Assembly (NCBI RefSeq): GCF_900104175.1
Contig: NZ_FNIX01000026.1
Location: forward strand, 25,780-89,779
DNA: 64,000 bases
Direction of reading: 5' to 3'
Origin: Lentzea jiangxiensis
GTDB lineage: Bacteria > Actinomycetota > Actinomycetes > Mycobacteriales > Pseudonocardiaceae
Both the position numbers and the translations under genes were made by a program. Of the stretch, positions 8,818-16,262 are shown in pieces. The notes under the pieces were generated by a model that was not told the origin of the DNA, did not search any database, and was given only the letters and a program-made list of their open reading frames with translations. Every line of letters begins with the position of its first letter. The first letter of the stretch is position 1.

Positions 8818-9927
8818 TCAGAGCGTCGCCAGCACGTGCTTGAGCGCGTCCACCACGTGCTCCTGCGTCTCCTGGGGCAGCGACGGGTACATCGGCAGCG
8901 AGAAGATCTCGCGGGCCACCCGCTCGGTCACCGGCAGGCTGCCCTCGGCGTAGCCCAGGTGCGCGAAACCGGTCATGGTGTGCACCGGCCACGGGTAGCT
9001 GATGTTCAGCTGGATGTCGTGCGCCTTCAGGCGTTCCAGGATGTCGTCGCGCCGCGGGTGGCGCACCACGTGGACGTAGTACGAGTGCGTGTTGCCCGGT
9101 GCGGTCGTGGGCAGCACCAAATCGGTGTCCGCCAACGCCTCCGCGTACCGCGCGGCCACCGCCTGCCTCGCGGCGATGTAGTCGTCCAGGCGGACGAGCT
9201 TGCGGCGCAGGATCTCCGCCTGCACCTCGTCGAGCCGGCAGTTGTGGCCGGGCGTCTCCACGACGTAGTAGGTCTTCTCCATGCCGTAGTACCGGTGCCG
9301 GCGCAGGTTCGCGTCCACCTCCGGGTTGTCCGTGATCGTCGCGCCGCCGTCACCGTAGGCGCCGAGAACCTTGGTGGGGTAGAACGAGAACGCGGCGGCG
9401 TCGCCCATCGACCCGGCCACCCGGCCGTGGTGGCGCGCGCCGTGCGCCTGGGCGCAGTCCTCCAGCACCAGCAGGCCGTGTCGCCGTGCGAGCTCCTGCA
9501 ACGGTTCCATGTCCACGCATTGGCCGTACAGGTGTACCGGCAGCAGGGCTTTGGTGCGCGGCGTGATCGCCGAAGCCACCTGGGCGACGTCCATCAGGTA
9601 GGTGTCCGGGTCCACGTCGACGAACACCGGTGTGGCGCCGACGGCGTCGATCGCCAGCACGGTCGGCGCTGCCGTGTTGGCCACCGTGACCACCTCGTCG
9701 CCGCGGCCGACGCCGAGCGCCTGCAGTGCCAGGCGGATGGCGTTCGTGCCGTTGTCCACGCCGACGCAGTGGGCGACGCCGTGGTGGGCCGCGAACTCCG
9801 CCTCGAAGGACGCCACGCTCGGCCCGAGGACGAGTCTGCCGGAGGAGAAAACGGTTTCGACCGCGTCGAGTATGTCCTTGCGCTCCAATTCGTATTCGCG
9901 CGAGTAGTCCCAGACGAGCGTGGCCAT
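8818..9927 (-). CDS. evaB-like: NDP-hexose 3-aminotransferase (EvaB-like, DegT/DnrJ/EryC1)
   Basis: PLP-dependent sugar aminotransferase that installs the C3 amino group of the branched deoxysugar. The 369-residue protein has the family landmarks: GVDNGTNAI near 56-64 (cofactor phosphate), ED at about 156-157, and the Schiff-base lysine in SFYPTKVLGAYGDGG at Lys186. ATG 9927 is chosen because AAAGGG lies seven bases upstream; an ATG nine codons earlier is less well placed. It is transcribed divergently from the glycosyltransferase gene, sharing a 248-base promoter region with the palindrome at 9983. No N-methyltransferase is nearby, so the amine is probably free. Confidence 0.92.
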   Translation of the reverse strand: MATLVWDYSREYELERKDILDAVETVFSSGRLVLGPSVASFEAEFAAHHGVAHCVGVDNGTNAIRLALQALGVGRGDEVVTVANTAAPTVLAIDAVGATPVFVDVDPDTYLMDVAQVASAITPRTKALLPVHLYGQCVDMEPLQELARRHGLLVLEDCAQAHGARHHGRVAGSMGDAAAFSFYPTKVLGAYGDGGATITDNPEVDANLRRHRYYGMEKTYYVVETPGHNCRLDEVQAEILRRKLVRLDDYIAARQAVAARYAEALADTDLVLPTTAPGNTHSYYVHVVRHPRRDDILERLKAHDIQLNISYPWPVHTMTGFAHLGYAEGSLPVTERVAREIFSLPMYPSLPQETQEHVVDALKHVLATL

Positions 9928-9981
9928 CGGCAGCCCTTTCGCTGTGGTCGGCATCCCGGCCAGCCTAGGTCGGGCCCCCGA

Positions 9982-9999
9982 CTAGGGGGTAACCCCTAA
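9982..9999. promoter_or_regulatory. TAGGGG-GTAA-CCCCTA palindrome in divergent promoter
   Basis: CTAGGGGGTAACCCCTAA contains perfect TAGGGG/CCCCTA arms separated by four bases, in the divergent region between the aminotransferase and the glycosyltransferase. It resembles the site at 6714, and a degenerate half-site (TAGGGGTGTCC) lies at 10079. Recurrence at two cluster promoters argues for a shared activator or repressor. Confidence 0.5.
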
Positions 10000-10174
10000 T
10001 CTGCAGGTCAGGGTGGTCGCCGGAGTCCGCGCGAAGGCGAACGGCCACTCGTGCGACCGCGTCGGGGAACAGCGGTGATAGGGGTGTCCAGGCTGCTTCG
10101 GGGCGCTTTACGGTGACCACGCTCCCGGCAGGGTCGCCGGATTCCAGCACAACAATCGGGGCGAGGACGACACG

Positions 10175-11395
10175 ATGTCGCGGCATTTCCTGTTCATGTG
10201 CCACCCGGATCACGGACACGTCATCCCGAACCTCGCGGTCGTCACCGAACTGGCCGCGCGCGGGCACCGGATCACCTACCTGACCGCGCCGAGCATGGCG
10301 GAGATCGCCGCCGAGGCCGGCGCCACCGTCGTGACCTACCCGTCCCGGTACCGCGACGCCGACTTCGCCCGCGTGGCGAACGATCCCGGCTACCTGATGG
10401 GCGTGCTGCTAGACGAGAGCGAGGCCATGCTCGTCACCGCGACGGCCGAGCTCGACGGCGACCGGCCGGACTGCCTGGTCTACGACACCTCGGTGCTCTA
10501 CGCGGCCCGCGTGCTGGCCCGGCACTGGGACCTCCCCGCCACGCAGGTGATCCCGGTGTTCGCCTCCAACGAGCACTTCTCCTTCCTCAACGCCATGTAC
10601 AACCCCGAGTCCGGCGCCGCCGAACGGCCGGCCGCGCAACAGCCGAAGGAGATGCCGGAGTGGGTCGGCGCCACGATGGGGCGCATCGGCGCGCTGTGCG
10701 CCCGTTATGAGGTGACCGCCGCGCCGCACGAGGTGTGGTTCGAGGTGCCGCCGCTGAGCCTGGTCACCGTGCCGCGGGAGTTCCAGTACGCGGGCGAGAC
10801 CTTCGACGAGCGGTTCGCGTTCGTCGGGCCGTGCGTCGGCGACCGCAGCTTCCTCGGGTCGTGGACGCCGCCCGCCGGCGACCTGCCCGTGGTGCTGGTG
10901 TCGCTCGGCGCGGTGTTCAACGAGGACGAGGGTTTCTTCCGCACGTGCGTCGAAGCGTTCCGCGATCGGCCGTGGCACGCGGTGATGACCACCGGCGGCG
11001 GTGTGGACCGCGCCTCGCTCGGCGACCTGCCGCCCAACGTCGAGGTGCACGACTTCGTGCCGCACGTGGCGGTGCTGGAGCACGCGGCGCTGTGCGTCAC
11101 CCACGCCGGCATGGGCACCGTGATGGAGGCACTGCGGTCGGGCACGCCGATGGTGTGCGTGCCGGGTTCCGCGCTCGACCGGCCCACCGGGTGGCGGGTC
11201 CGCGAGCTCGGTCTCGGCACCGTGCTGGACCCCGTCGACCTCACGCCCGCGACGCTGGCGGACGCGGTCACGTCGGTGCTCGGCGACCAGGAGGTCGCGG
11301 CCCGGTCGGACCTCATGCGCGAGGCCGTCGCGGAAGCGGGCGGGGCGGCGCGCGCCGCCGACGAGGTCGAGAAGTACCTGGCGCGGTCGCGTTGA
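10175..11395 (+). CDS. Macrolide-type glycosyltransferase (GT1/MGT family)
   Basis: GT-B fold NDP-sugar glycosyltransferase of 406 residues, the only one in the cluster and therefore the likely transferase for the vancosamine-type sugar. The N-terminus (FLFMCHPDHGHVIPNL) has the catalytic-histidine region of MGT enzymes. The C-terminal donor site is HAGMGTVMEALRSGTPMVCV, but the usual following P-x-x-x-E/D-Q segment is replaced by PGSALDRPTGWRV, so donor contacts may differ. No DesVIII-type auxiliary protein is seen. The ATG is preceded by GGGGCGAGGA. Its stop overlaps the TTG start of the SARP gene. Confidence 0.88.
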   Translation: MSRHFLFMCHPDHGHVIPNLAVVTELAARGHRITYLTAPSMAEIAAEAGATVVTYPSRYRDADFARVANDPGYLMGVLLDESEAMLVTATAELDGDRPDCLVYDTSVLYAARVLARHWDLPATQVIPVFASNEHFSFLNAMYNPESGAAERPAAQQPKEMPEWVGATMGRIGALCARYEVTAAPHEVWFEVPPLSLVTVPREFQYAGETFDERFAFVGPCVGDRSFLGSWTPPAGDLPVVLVSLGAVFNEDEGFFRTCVEAFRDRPWHAVMTTGGGVDRASLGDLPPNVEVHDFVPHVAVLEHAALCVTHAGMGTVMEALRSGTPMVCVPGSALDRPTGWRVRELGLGTVLDPVDLTPATLADAVTSVLGDQEVAARSDLMREAVAEAGGAARAADEVEKYLARSR

Positions 11396-12867
11396 CCCCC
11401 GCCCCGGCCGAGTTCGGCGTGCTGGGCCCGATCCGGTTCCTCCGCGGTGGCGTGGAGCAACGGGTGGGTGGTCCCCGCGAGCGCGCGGTGCTGGCGCGGC
11501 TGGTGTTCGACGCCAACCGCGTGGTCAGCGTGGATCGGCTCATCGAGGCGGTGTGGCACGACGACCCACCGGCCAGCGCACGCGGTCAGATCGCGATCTG
11601 CATGTCCCGGCTGCGGCGGGCGCTCGGCGAGGCGGGCCGGGTCATCGACACCGCGAGCCCCGGCTACGTGGCGCGGCTGGACGAGGACGCCGTGGACTGG
11701 TTGCGGTTCAACGGACTCGTCGGCCGCGCTCGGCCCCGCGCGGCGAGTGGTGACGTGACGGGCGCCGCGGCGCTGTTGCGCGAGGCGCTGGGGTTGTGGC
11801 GCGGTGCGCCGTTCGAGGACCTGCCCGGTCTGCGCGCGGAAGCGGTGTCGCTGCAGTCCGCGCGGTTGGACGCGGTGGAGGCGTGCGCCGAGCTGGAGCT
11901 GCGGCTCGGGCTGCACCACCGGGTCGGCAAGGAACTGCCCGCGGTGGTGGCGGAACACCCGCTGCGCGAGCGGGCGCGGGCACAGCTGATGCTGGCCCAG
12001 TACCGGTCGGGCCGGCGGGCCGACGCGCTGCGCACCTACCAGGACGGCCGGCGGGTGCTGGTCGAGCAGATCGGCCTGGAGCCCGGCCCGGAGCTGCGGG
12101 AGCTGCACGAGCAGGTGCTGCGGGACGCGCCGGTGCTGCTCGCGCCGGTCCGGGTGGAGGTGCAGGCCGTGGCGCCGTCCCAGCTGCCGCGCCAGGTCCT
12201 GCCGTTCGCCGGTCGGTCGGCCGAGCTGGCCGAGCTGGACGCCGCCCTCGCGGCAGGCCCCGACGTGCCCGGCGTGGCCGTCCTGTCGGGTCCCGGCGAG
12301 GTGGGCAAGACGGCGTTGGCGCTGCGCTGGGCGCACCACTGCCAGGACCGGTTCCCGGACGGGCAGCTGCACGCGGACCTGGTGGACGACTTCGGCCGCC
12401 CCGTACCGCGGACCGTGCTGCTGGACCGGTTCCTGCGGGCGCTCGGCGTGACCGCGGCCTCCATCCCGGACGATCCGGGCGAGAAGGTCGCGCTGTACCG
12501 CAGCACCGTGTCGCACAAGCGCGTGCTGGTGGTGCTGGACGGTGCGGTGGACCACGCCCAGGTCCGGCCGCTGCTGCCCAGCGGCGCGCACACGAGGGCC
12601 ATCGTCACCAGCAGACACCCGATGGACGAGCTGGTCGCCCGTCAGGGCGCGCACCGGGTGTTCCTGGAACCGCTGACGGCGGAGGAGTCGTGGCAGCTGC
12701 TGACCATGCTGCTCGGGCACGACTGGGTGGCCGAGGAACGCGGTGAGGCGAACAGGATCGTCGGCTCGGCGGACGGCTTCCCGCTGCCGCTGCGCCGCGC
12801 GGCGGCGGGCGTCCGGGCGGCACCGCACCGCCAGGACCGCCGGCGGCTGACCGGCGTGCCCGCTTGA
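11392..12867 (+). CDS. SARP-family regulator with truncated NB-ARC domain
   Basis: AfsR/SARP-type DNA-binding regulator. Residues 1-95 form the winged-helix OmpR-like domain (FGVLGPIRFLRGG, VSVDRLIEAVW, SRLRRALG). Residues about 100-245 form the bacterial transcriptional activation domain. Residues from about 270 form an NB-ARC ATPase whose P-loop reads GPGEVGKTAL, with Glu where the second glycine is usual. The protein stops at 491 residues, in the ATPase, and lacks the sensor TPR region of full AfsR proteins. The TTG start overlaps the glycosyltransferase stop. It is followed by a strong hairpin. The truncation may be natural (medium SARP) or decay. Confidence 0.85.
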   Translation: MTPAPAEFGVLGPIRFLRGGVEQRVGGPRERAVLARLVFDANRVVSVDRLIEAVWHDDPPASARGQIAICMSRLRRALGEAGRVIDTASPGYVARLDEDAVDWLRFNGLVGRARPRAASGDVTGAAALLREALGLWRGAPFEDLPGLRAEAVSLQSARLDAVEACAELELRLGLHHRVGKELPAVVAEHPLRERARAQLMLAQYRSGRRADALRTYQDGRRVLVEQIGLEPGPELRELHEQVLRDAPVLLAPVRVEVQAVAPSQLPRQVLPFAGRSAELAELDAALAAGPDVPGVAVLSGPGEVGKTALALRWAHHCQDRFPDGQLHADLVDDFGRPVPRTVLLDRFLRALGVTAASIPDDPGEKVALYRSTVSHKRVLVVLDGAVDHAQVRPLLPSGAHTRAIVTSRHPMDELVARQGAHRVFLEPLTAEESWQLLTMLLGHDWVAEERGEANRIVGSADGFPLPLRRAAAGVRAAPHRQDRRRLTGVPA

Positions 12868-12869
12868 CC

Positions 12870-12903
12870 GGTGCTGTCCGCCAACCGCGCGGCGGGCAGC
12901 ACC
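12870..12903. terminator. Bidirectional hairpin after SARP gene
   Basis: GGTGCTGTCCGCC (12870-12882) pairs with GGCGGGCAGCACC (12891-12903) around an eight-base loop, with only one G-T wobble. It lies between the convergent SARP and FAD-monooxygenase stops, an ideal place for a shared terminator. Confidence 0.65.
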
Positions 12904-12922
12904 ACCCCGGCCGGTGAGCCGG

Positions 12923-14533
12923 TCAACCACGTGCGAGGACGGCGTCGACCGCCGCCGACAGCGCGTCCGTCGACGCGGCGGCCGTGCTGCGCCAGGCCAC
13001 GTGACCGTCCGGTCGCACCAGCACCGCGCCTGCCGCACCCACGCCGTAGACCGAGGCCCAGTCCGGCGACACCACCGCGGTCGAGCCGTCGGCCGACACC
13101 TCGACCGCCGTGATCGCCACGCCGGTCCGGGAGCCGACCTCCTTCGCCGCCTGCGCCCAGCCGCTGCCCGCCGGGGTGAGCAGGACGAGCCCCGCACCGA
13201 AGAGGTCCAATGTGGACAGGCTCTCCGCGCCCCGCGTCAGTGGCAGGTGCGGCGCGCGGTGACCCGGTCGCGCGGTCGCGACGTACGTCCGGTAGGGGTC
13301 CTCGACCACCGGTGCGTCGGTGCCGTCCGGCACGACGGCGGCGGAGTCGTAGTGGAAGCCCAGGACCAGGCCCTCGCAGCTGCGCCGGCCCGCCTGCCGC
13401 GCGATGGCCTCCTTCATGGACAGCTTGCCCTCCATCATCTGGAACGTGATGAAGGCGTTCGCCAGGCTCTCGCCGACGGTGCGCTCGCCGATCGGGTGGC
13501 GCTCGGCGTCGTAGGTGTCGAGCAGGGCCTCGCCGGCCGTGCCCGACACGACCGCCGCCAGCTTCCACACCAGGTTGTGCGCGTCCTGGATGCCGCAGTT
13601 CATCCCGAACCCGCCCTGCGGCGTCGACACGTGCGCCGAGTCGCCCGCCAGGAACACCCGGCCCGAGCGGAAGCGCGTCGCGGTCACCGCCTGTTGCAGC
13701 CACGGCATCACGCCGACCAGCTCGACGTCCAGGTCCGGCACGCCGACGGCCTCGCGCACGACCCGCACGCAGAACTCGGGCGTGAAGTCGGCCTCGCTGC
13801 CGCCCTCCGCAGGGTCGTAGCCGGTCTGGATGATCCAGCGCCGCTGGTTGTCCACCGCCTCGACCGCGCACGGGATCGCGCTGCGGATGAAGTACAGCGC
13901 GCACATCCTGTCGGCCAGCAGCGGCACCAGGTCGGCGTCGAACATGATGCTGATCATGTGCCCGAGCGGCGGCGGGCCGTCGACGCCGATGCCCAGCCGG
14001 TCGCGCACGGTGCTGCGCCCGCCGTCGGCCGCGATGGCGTAGCGGGCGCGCACGGTGGCGCGGCCTGAGGCGGACTCGATCACACCGTCCACACCGGACT
14101 TGTCCTGCTCCAGGGACGTGAGGGTGGTGGCGAACCTGACGTCCGAGCCGGACGAGCTCTCGGCCAGGCCTCGCAGAACCACTTCGAACTTGTCCTGCGC
14201 GCAGATGTAGGTGTACGTGGGGCTGTGCGGCGCGTCCTGGGCGACCGGGGCGACCTCGCGGTGGAAGTCGGCCGCGGTCAGCGAGGAGCCGACTCCGACG
14301 GCCAGGCTGTCCTCACGCGGCAGGCCGGCGCGCTCGACCTCCTCCCCCAGTCCCCACGACCGCACCAATTCCATCGTGCGGGTGGACACCAGGCGCGCCT
14401 TGGGGAAGATCGACGTCCCGGGATGCCGCTCCACCAGCAGCGACGTCAAGCCGTGCCGGGAGCACTCGATCGACGCGGCGAGGCCGACCGGGCCACCACC
14501 GACGATCAGGACGTCGACCTCGAAGTCAGCCAT
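12923..14533 (-). CDS. FAD-dependent aromatic polyketide hydroxylase-like monooxygenase
   Basis: Class A flavoprotein monooxygenase (PHBH/TetX-like, PheA/TfdB branch) of 536 residues, using NAD(P)H and oxygen to hydroxylate the polyketide. Visible motifs are VLIVGGGPVGLAAS (ADP binding, about 8-21), AADGGRSTVRDRLGI (DG motif) and GRVFLAGDSAHVSTPQGGFG (GD motif). The C-terminal 120 residues form the thioredoxin-like extension typical of this branch. The ATG at 14533 starts MADFEVDVLIVGG. It is divergent from the PKS operon across a 142-base region containing an ATATC/GATAT inverted repeat. Related enzymes act on aromatic cores, which hints that the product contains a cyclised or aromatic part. 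Confidence 0.9.
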   Translation of the reverse strand: MADFEVDVLIVGGGPVGLAASIECSRHGLTSLLVERHPGTSIFPKARLVSTRTMELVRSWGLGEEVERAGLPREDSLAVGVGSSLTAADFHREVAPVAQDAPHSPTYTYICAQDKFEVVLRGLAESSSGSDVRFATTLTSLEQDKSGVDGVIESASGRATVRARYAIAADGGRSTVRDRLGIGVDGPPPLGHMISIMFDADLVPLLADRMCALYFIRSAIPCAVEAVDNQRRWIIQTGYDPAEGGSEADFTPEFCVRVVREAVGVPDLDVELVGVMPWLQQAVTATRFRSGRVFLAGDSAHVSTPQGGFGMNCGIQDAHNLVWKLAAVVSGTAGEALLDTYDAERHPIGERTVGESLANAFITFQMMEGKLSMKEAIARQAGRRSCEGLVLGFHYDSAAVVPDGTDAPVVEDPYRTYVATARPGHRAPHLPLTRGAESLSTLDLFGAGLVLLTPAGSGWAQAAKEVGSRTGVAITAVEVSADGSTAVVSPDWASVYGVGAAGAVLVRPDGHVAWRSTAAASTDALSAAVDAVLARG

Positions 14534-14577
14534 GCGCAGGAGCCTGCGACACCGCCGCGGGGACGTCAAGGAGGCGG

Positions 14578-14592
14578 ATATCGAAGTGATAT
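14578..14592. promoter_or_regulatory. ATATC-N5-GATAT inverted repeat, candidate operator
   Basis: Perfect five-base arms around GAAGT, in an AT-richer patch of the divergent region between the monooxygenase and the PKS operon (starts 14533 and 14676). AT-rich palindromes are rare in this GC background. The position suits a repressor controlling both directions. No cognate regulator gene is adjacent. Confidence 0.4.
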
Positions 14593-14675
14593 AGCACTGA
14601 AATCGCAGGTCAGTAGCGTTGCGCCGAACGACGGCGTGCGCAGCGGGCAAGCCTTGGACAACGTGGGGAGGCGCC

Positions 14676-15422
14676 ATGTTCGCCGAAGGATCGGTCGCCG
14701 TGGTCACCGGCGGGTCGCGCGGGATCGGGCGGGCCGTCGTGGTCGACCTGGCGGCCCACGGCGTGCACGTCGTGGTCAACTACTCGCGCTCGGAGGAACA
14801 GGCCAAGGAGTTGGTCGCGCAGGTCGAGCAGAGCGGCGGCAGCGCGAGCGCGGTGCGGGCCGACGTGACCGACGAGGACGCGGTGCGGGAGCTGTTCCGC
14901 TCCGTGCGCTCCGAGCACGGCAGGCTCGACGTGCTGGTCACCAGCGCGGGCGTGACGCGGGACCGGCACCTGGTCGCGATGAGCAGCGACCTGTTCCGCG
15001 AGACGATGGACATCAACGTGCACGGCACGTTCCTGGCCTGCCGCGAGGCGATGCGCATCATGCAGCACCAGCGGCGAGGCGCGATCGTGACCCTGAGCTC
15101 CGCGAGCGGCCTGGACGGCGGCTTCCCCGGCCAGACGAACTACGTCGCGTCCAAGGGCGCGATCATCGCGTTCACCAAGGCGCTGTCCTACGAGGCGGCT
15201 CCGCACGGCGTGCGCGTCAACGTGGTGGCGCCGGGATTCGTCGAGACCGACATGACCAAGGTCATCCCCGCGAAGCTGCGCGACGGCTACGCCTCGCGCA
15301 TCCGCCTCGGCCGCATGGGCCGCCCGGAGGAGATCGCGAACCTGGTCACGTTCCTGGCTTCCGACAAGGCGTCCTACATCACCAGCGAGACGTTCGTCGC
15401 CAACGGCGGCGGGCTCGGCTGA
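14676..15422 (+). CDS. FabG-like 3-ketoacyl-ACP reductase
   Basis: Short-chain dehydrogenase of 248 residues that reduces the beta-keto group of each ACP-bound intermediate with NADPH. The cofactor motif TGGSRGIGRA is at 11-20. The catalytic residues are Asn114, Ser142 (SSASG), Tyr156 and Lys160 (YVASK). It ends AxGGxLG-like (ANGGGLG), as FabG proteins do. ATG 14676 has GGGGAGG upstream. It is the first gene of a 17-gene coupled operon reaching 30397. Together with the adjacent ACP and FabZ-like dehydratase it supplies KR/DH chemistry for a type II polyketide synthase. Confidence 0.93.
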   Translation: MFAEGSVAVVTGGSRGIGRAVVVDLAAHGVHVVVNYSRSEEQAKELVAQVEQSGGSASAVRADVTDEDAVRELFRSVRSEHGRLDVLVTSAGVTRDRHLVAMSSDLFRETMDINVHGTFLACREAMRIMQHQRRGAIVTLSSASGLDGGFPGQTNYVASKGAIIAFTKALSYEAAPHGVRVNVVAPGFVETDMTKVIPAKLRDGYASRIRLGRMGRPEEIANLVTFLASDKASYITSETFVANGGGLG

Positions 15423-15475
15423 TCCCCCGAGCCGGAACACCCGAGCCGGAAGAACCAGCGGACGGAAGGACAAGC

Positions 15476-15781
15476 GTGACCCTCGACGAACTGCGCGCCA
15501 CGGCGGCCGCCCGGCACGACACGTGCGCCCAGATCAAGAAGATGATCGTCTCGCGGCTCGACCTGCCGATCGAGCCCGCGTGGATCACCGACGACCAGCC
15601 CCTGTTCGGCCGCGGCCTCGAGCTCGACAGCCTCGACGTGCTGGAGCTGTACGTGGCGATCGAGGCCGAGTTCGGCGTCGCTCTCTACGACAGCGACATG
15701 TCGGTGTTCGGTTCGGTGTCGCGCCTGGCCGACCACGTGAACCCGGCCCTGGCCGAGCGGGCGCCGACCGGTTCGGCATGA
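15476..15781 (+). CDS. Acyl carrier protein
   Basis: 101-residue carrier protein that tethers the growing chain on a phosphopantetheine arm. The attachment serine is Ser52 in GLELDSLDVLEL, the canonical DSL motif. The N-terminus has a 20-residue extension before the helix that starts QIKKMIVSRL. The GTG start follows AACGGAAGGA-like purines (GACGGAAGGACAAGC). The stop overlaps the dehydratase start by four bases. It is the only ACP in the window. Two AcpS-type proteins in the same operon could activate it. Confidence 0.93.
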   Translation: MTLDELRATAAARHDTCAQIKKMIVSRLDLPIEPAWITDDQPLFGRGLELDSLDVLELYVAIEAEFGVALYDSDMSVFGSVSRLADHVNPALAERAPTGSA

Positions 15782-16257
15782 CGGCGACCCGGGAGCCCGT
15801 GCGGGCGGGGACGTCGCTGACCAACGACCAGCTCCGGGAGATCCTGCCGCACCGGTGGCCCTTCCTGCTGATCGACCGGGTCGAGAAGGTCTCCCCCGGC
15901 GTCGGCGCGGTCGGGATCAAGAACGTCGCCGCCACGGAGATGTGGTTCCAGGGGCACTTCCCGAGCGCGGCCGTGCTTCCGGGCGTGATCGTCGTCGAGG
16001 CGATGGCCCAGCTGGCCGGCGTGGTGGTCGCCCTCGCCGGCGCGGGGCCCATCGGCTACCTGGCGGGCGTGCGGGCGATGCGGTTCCGCCGCCCCGTCGT
16101 GCCAGGGGACCAGCTCCTCCTCACCGCCGACCGCACGGCGGGAGGCCGGGGCTTCACCGAGTTCAAGGTGAGCGCCAGGGTCGACGGCCAGGTCGCCGCC
16201 GAGGGCACCATCACCATCGCCGACCCGGCAGCCACCAGCCCTACCGGAAAGGTCTGA
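15778..16257 (+). CDS. FabZ-like 3-hydroxyacyl-ACP dehydratase
   Basis: Single hotdog-domain dehydratase of 159 residues. The motifs LPHRWPFLLIDRV (24-36), the catalytic histidine in WFQGHFP (His60) and the helix LPGVIVVEAMAQLAG with catalytic Glu74 match FabZ. It would dehydrate the KR product to an enoyl chain. No enoylreductase is present in the cluster, so double bonds should accumulate, as in highly reducing type II systems that make polyenes. The start overlaps the ACP stop (ATGA). Confidence 0.93.
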   Translation: MTATREPVRAGTSLTNDQLREILPHRWPFLLIDRVEKVSPGVGAVGIKNVAATEMWFQGHFPSAAVLPGVIVVEAMAQLAGVVVALAGAGPIGYLAGVRAMRFRRPVVPGDQLLLTADRTAGGRGFTEFKVSARVDGQVAAEGTITIADPAATSPTGKV

Positions 16258-16262
16258 CACCA

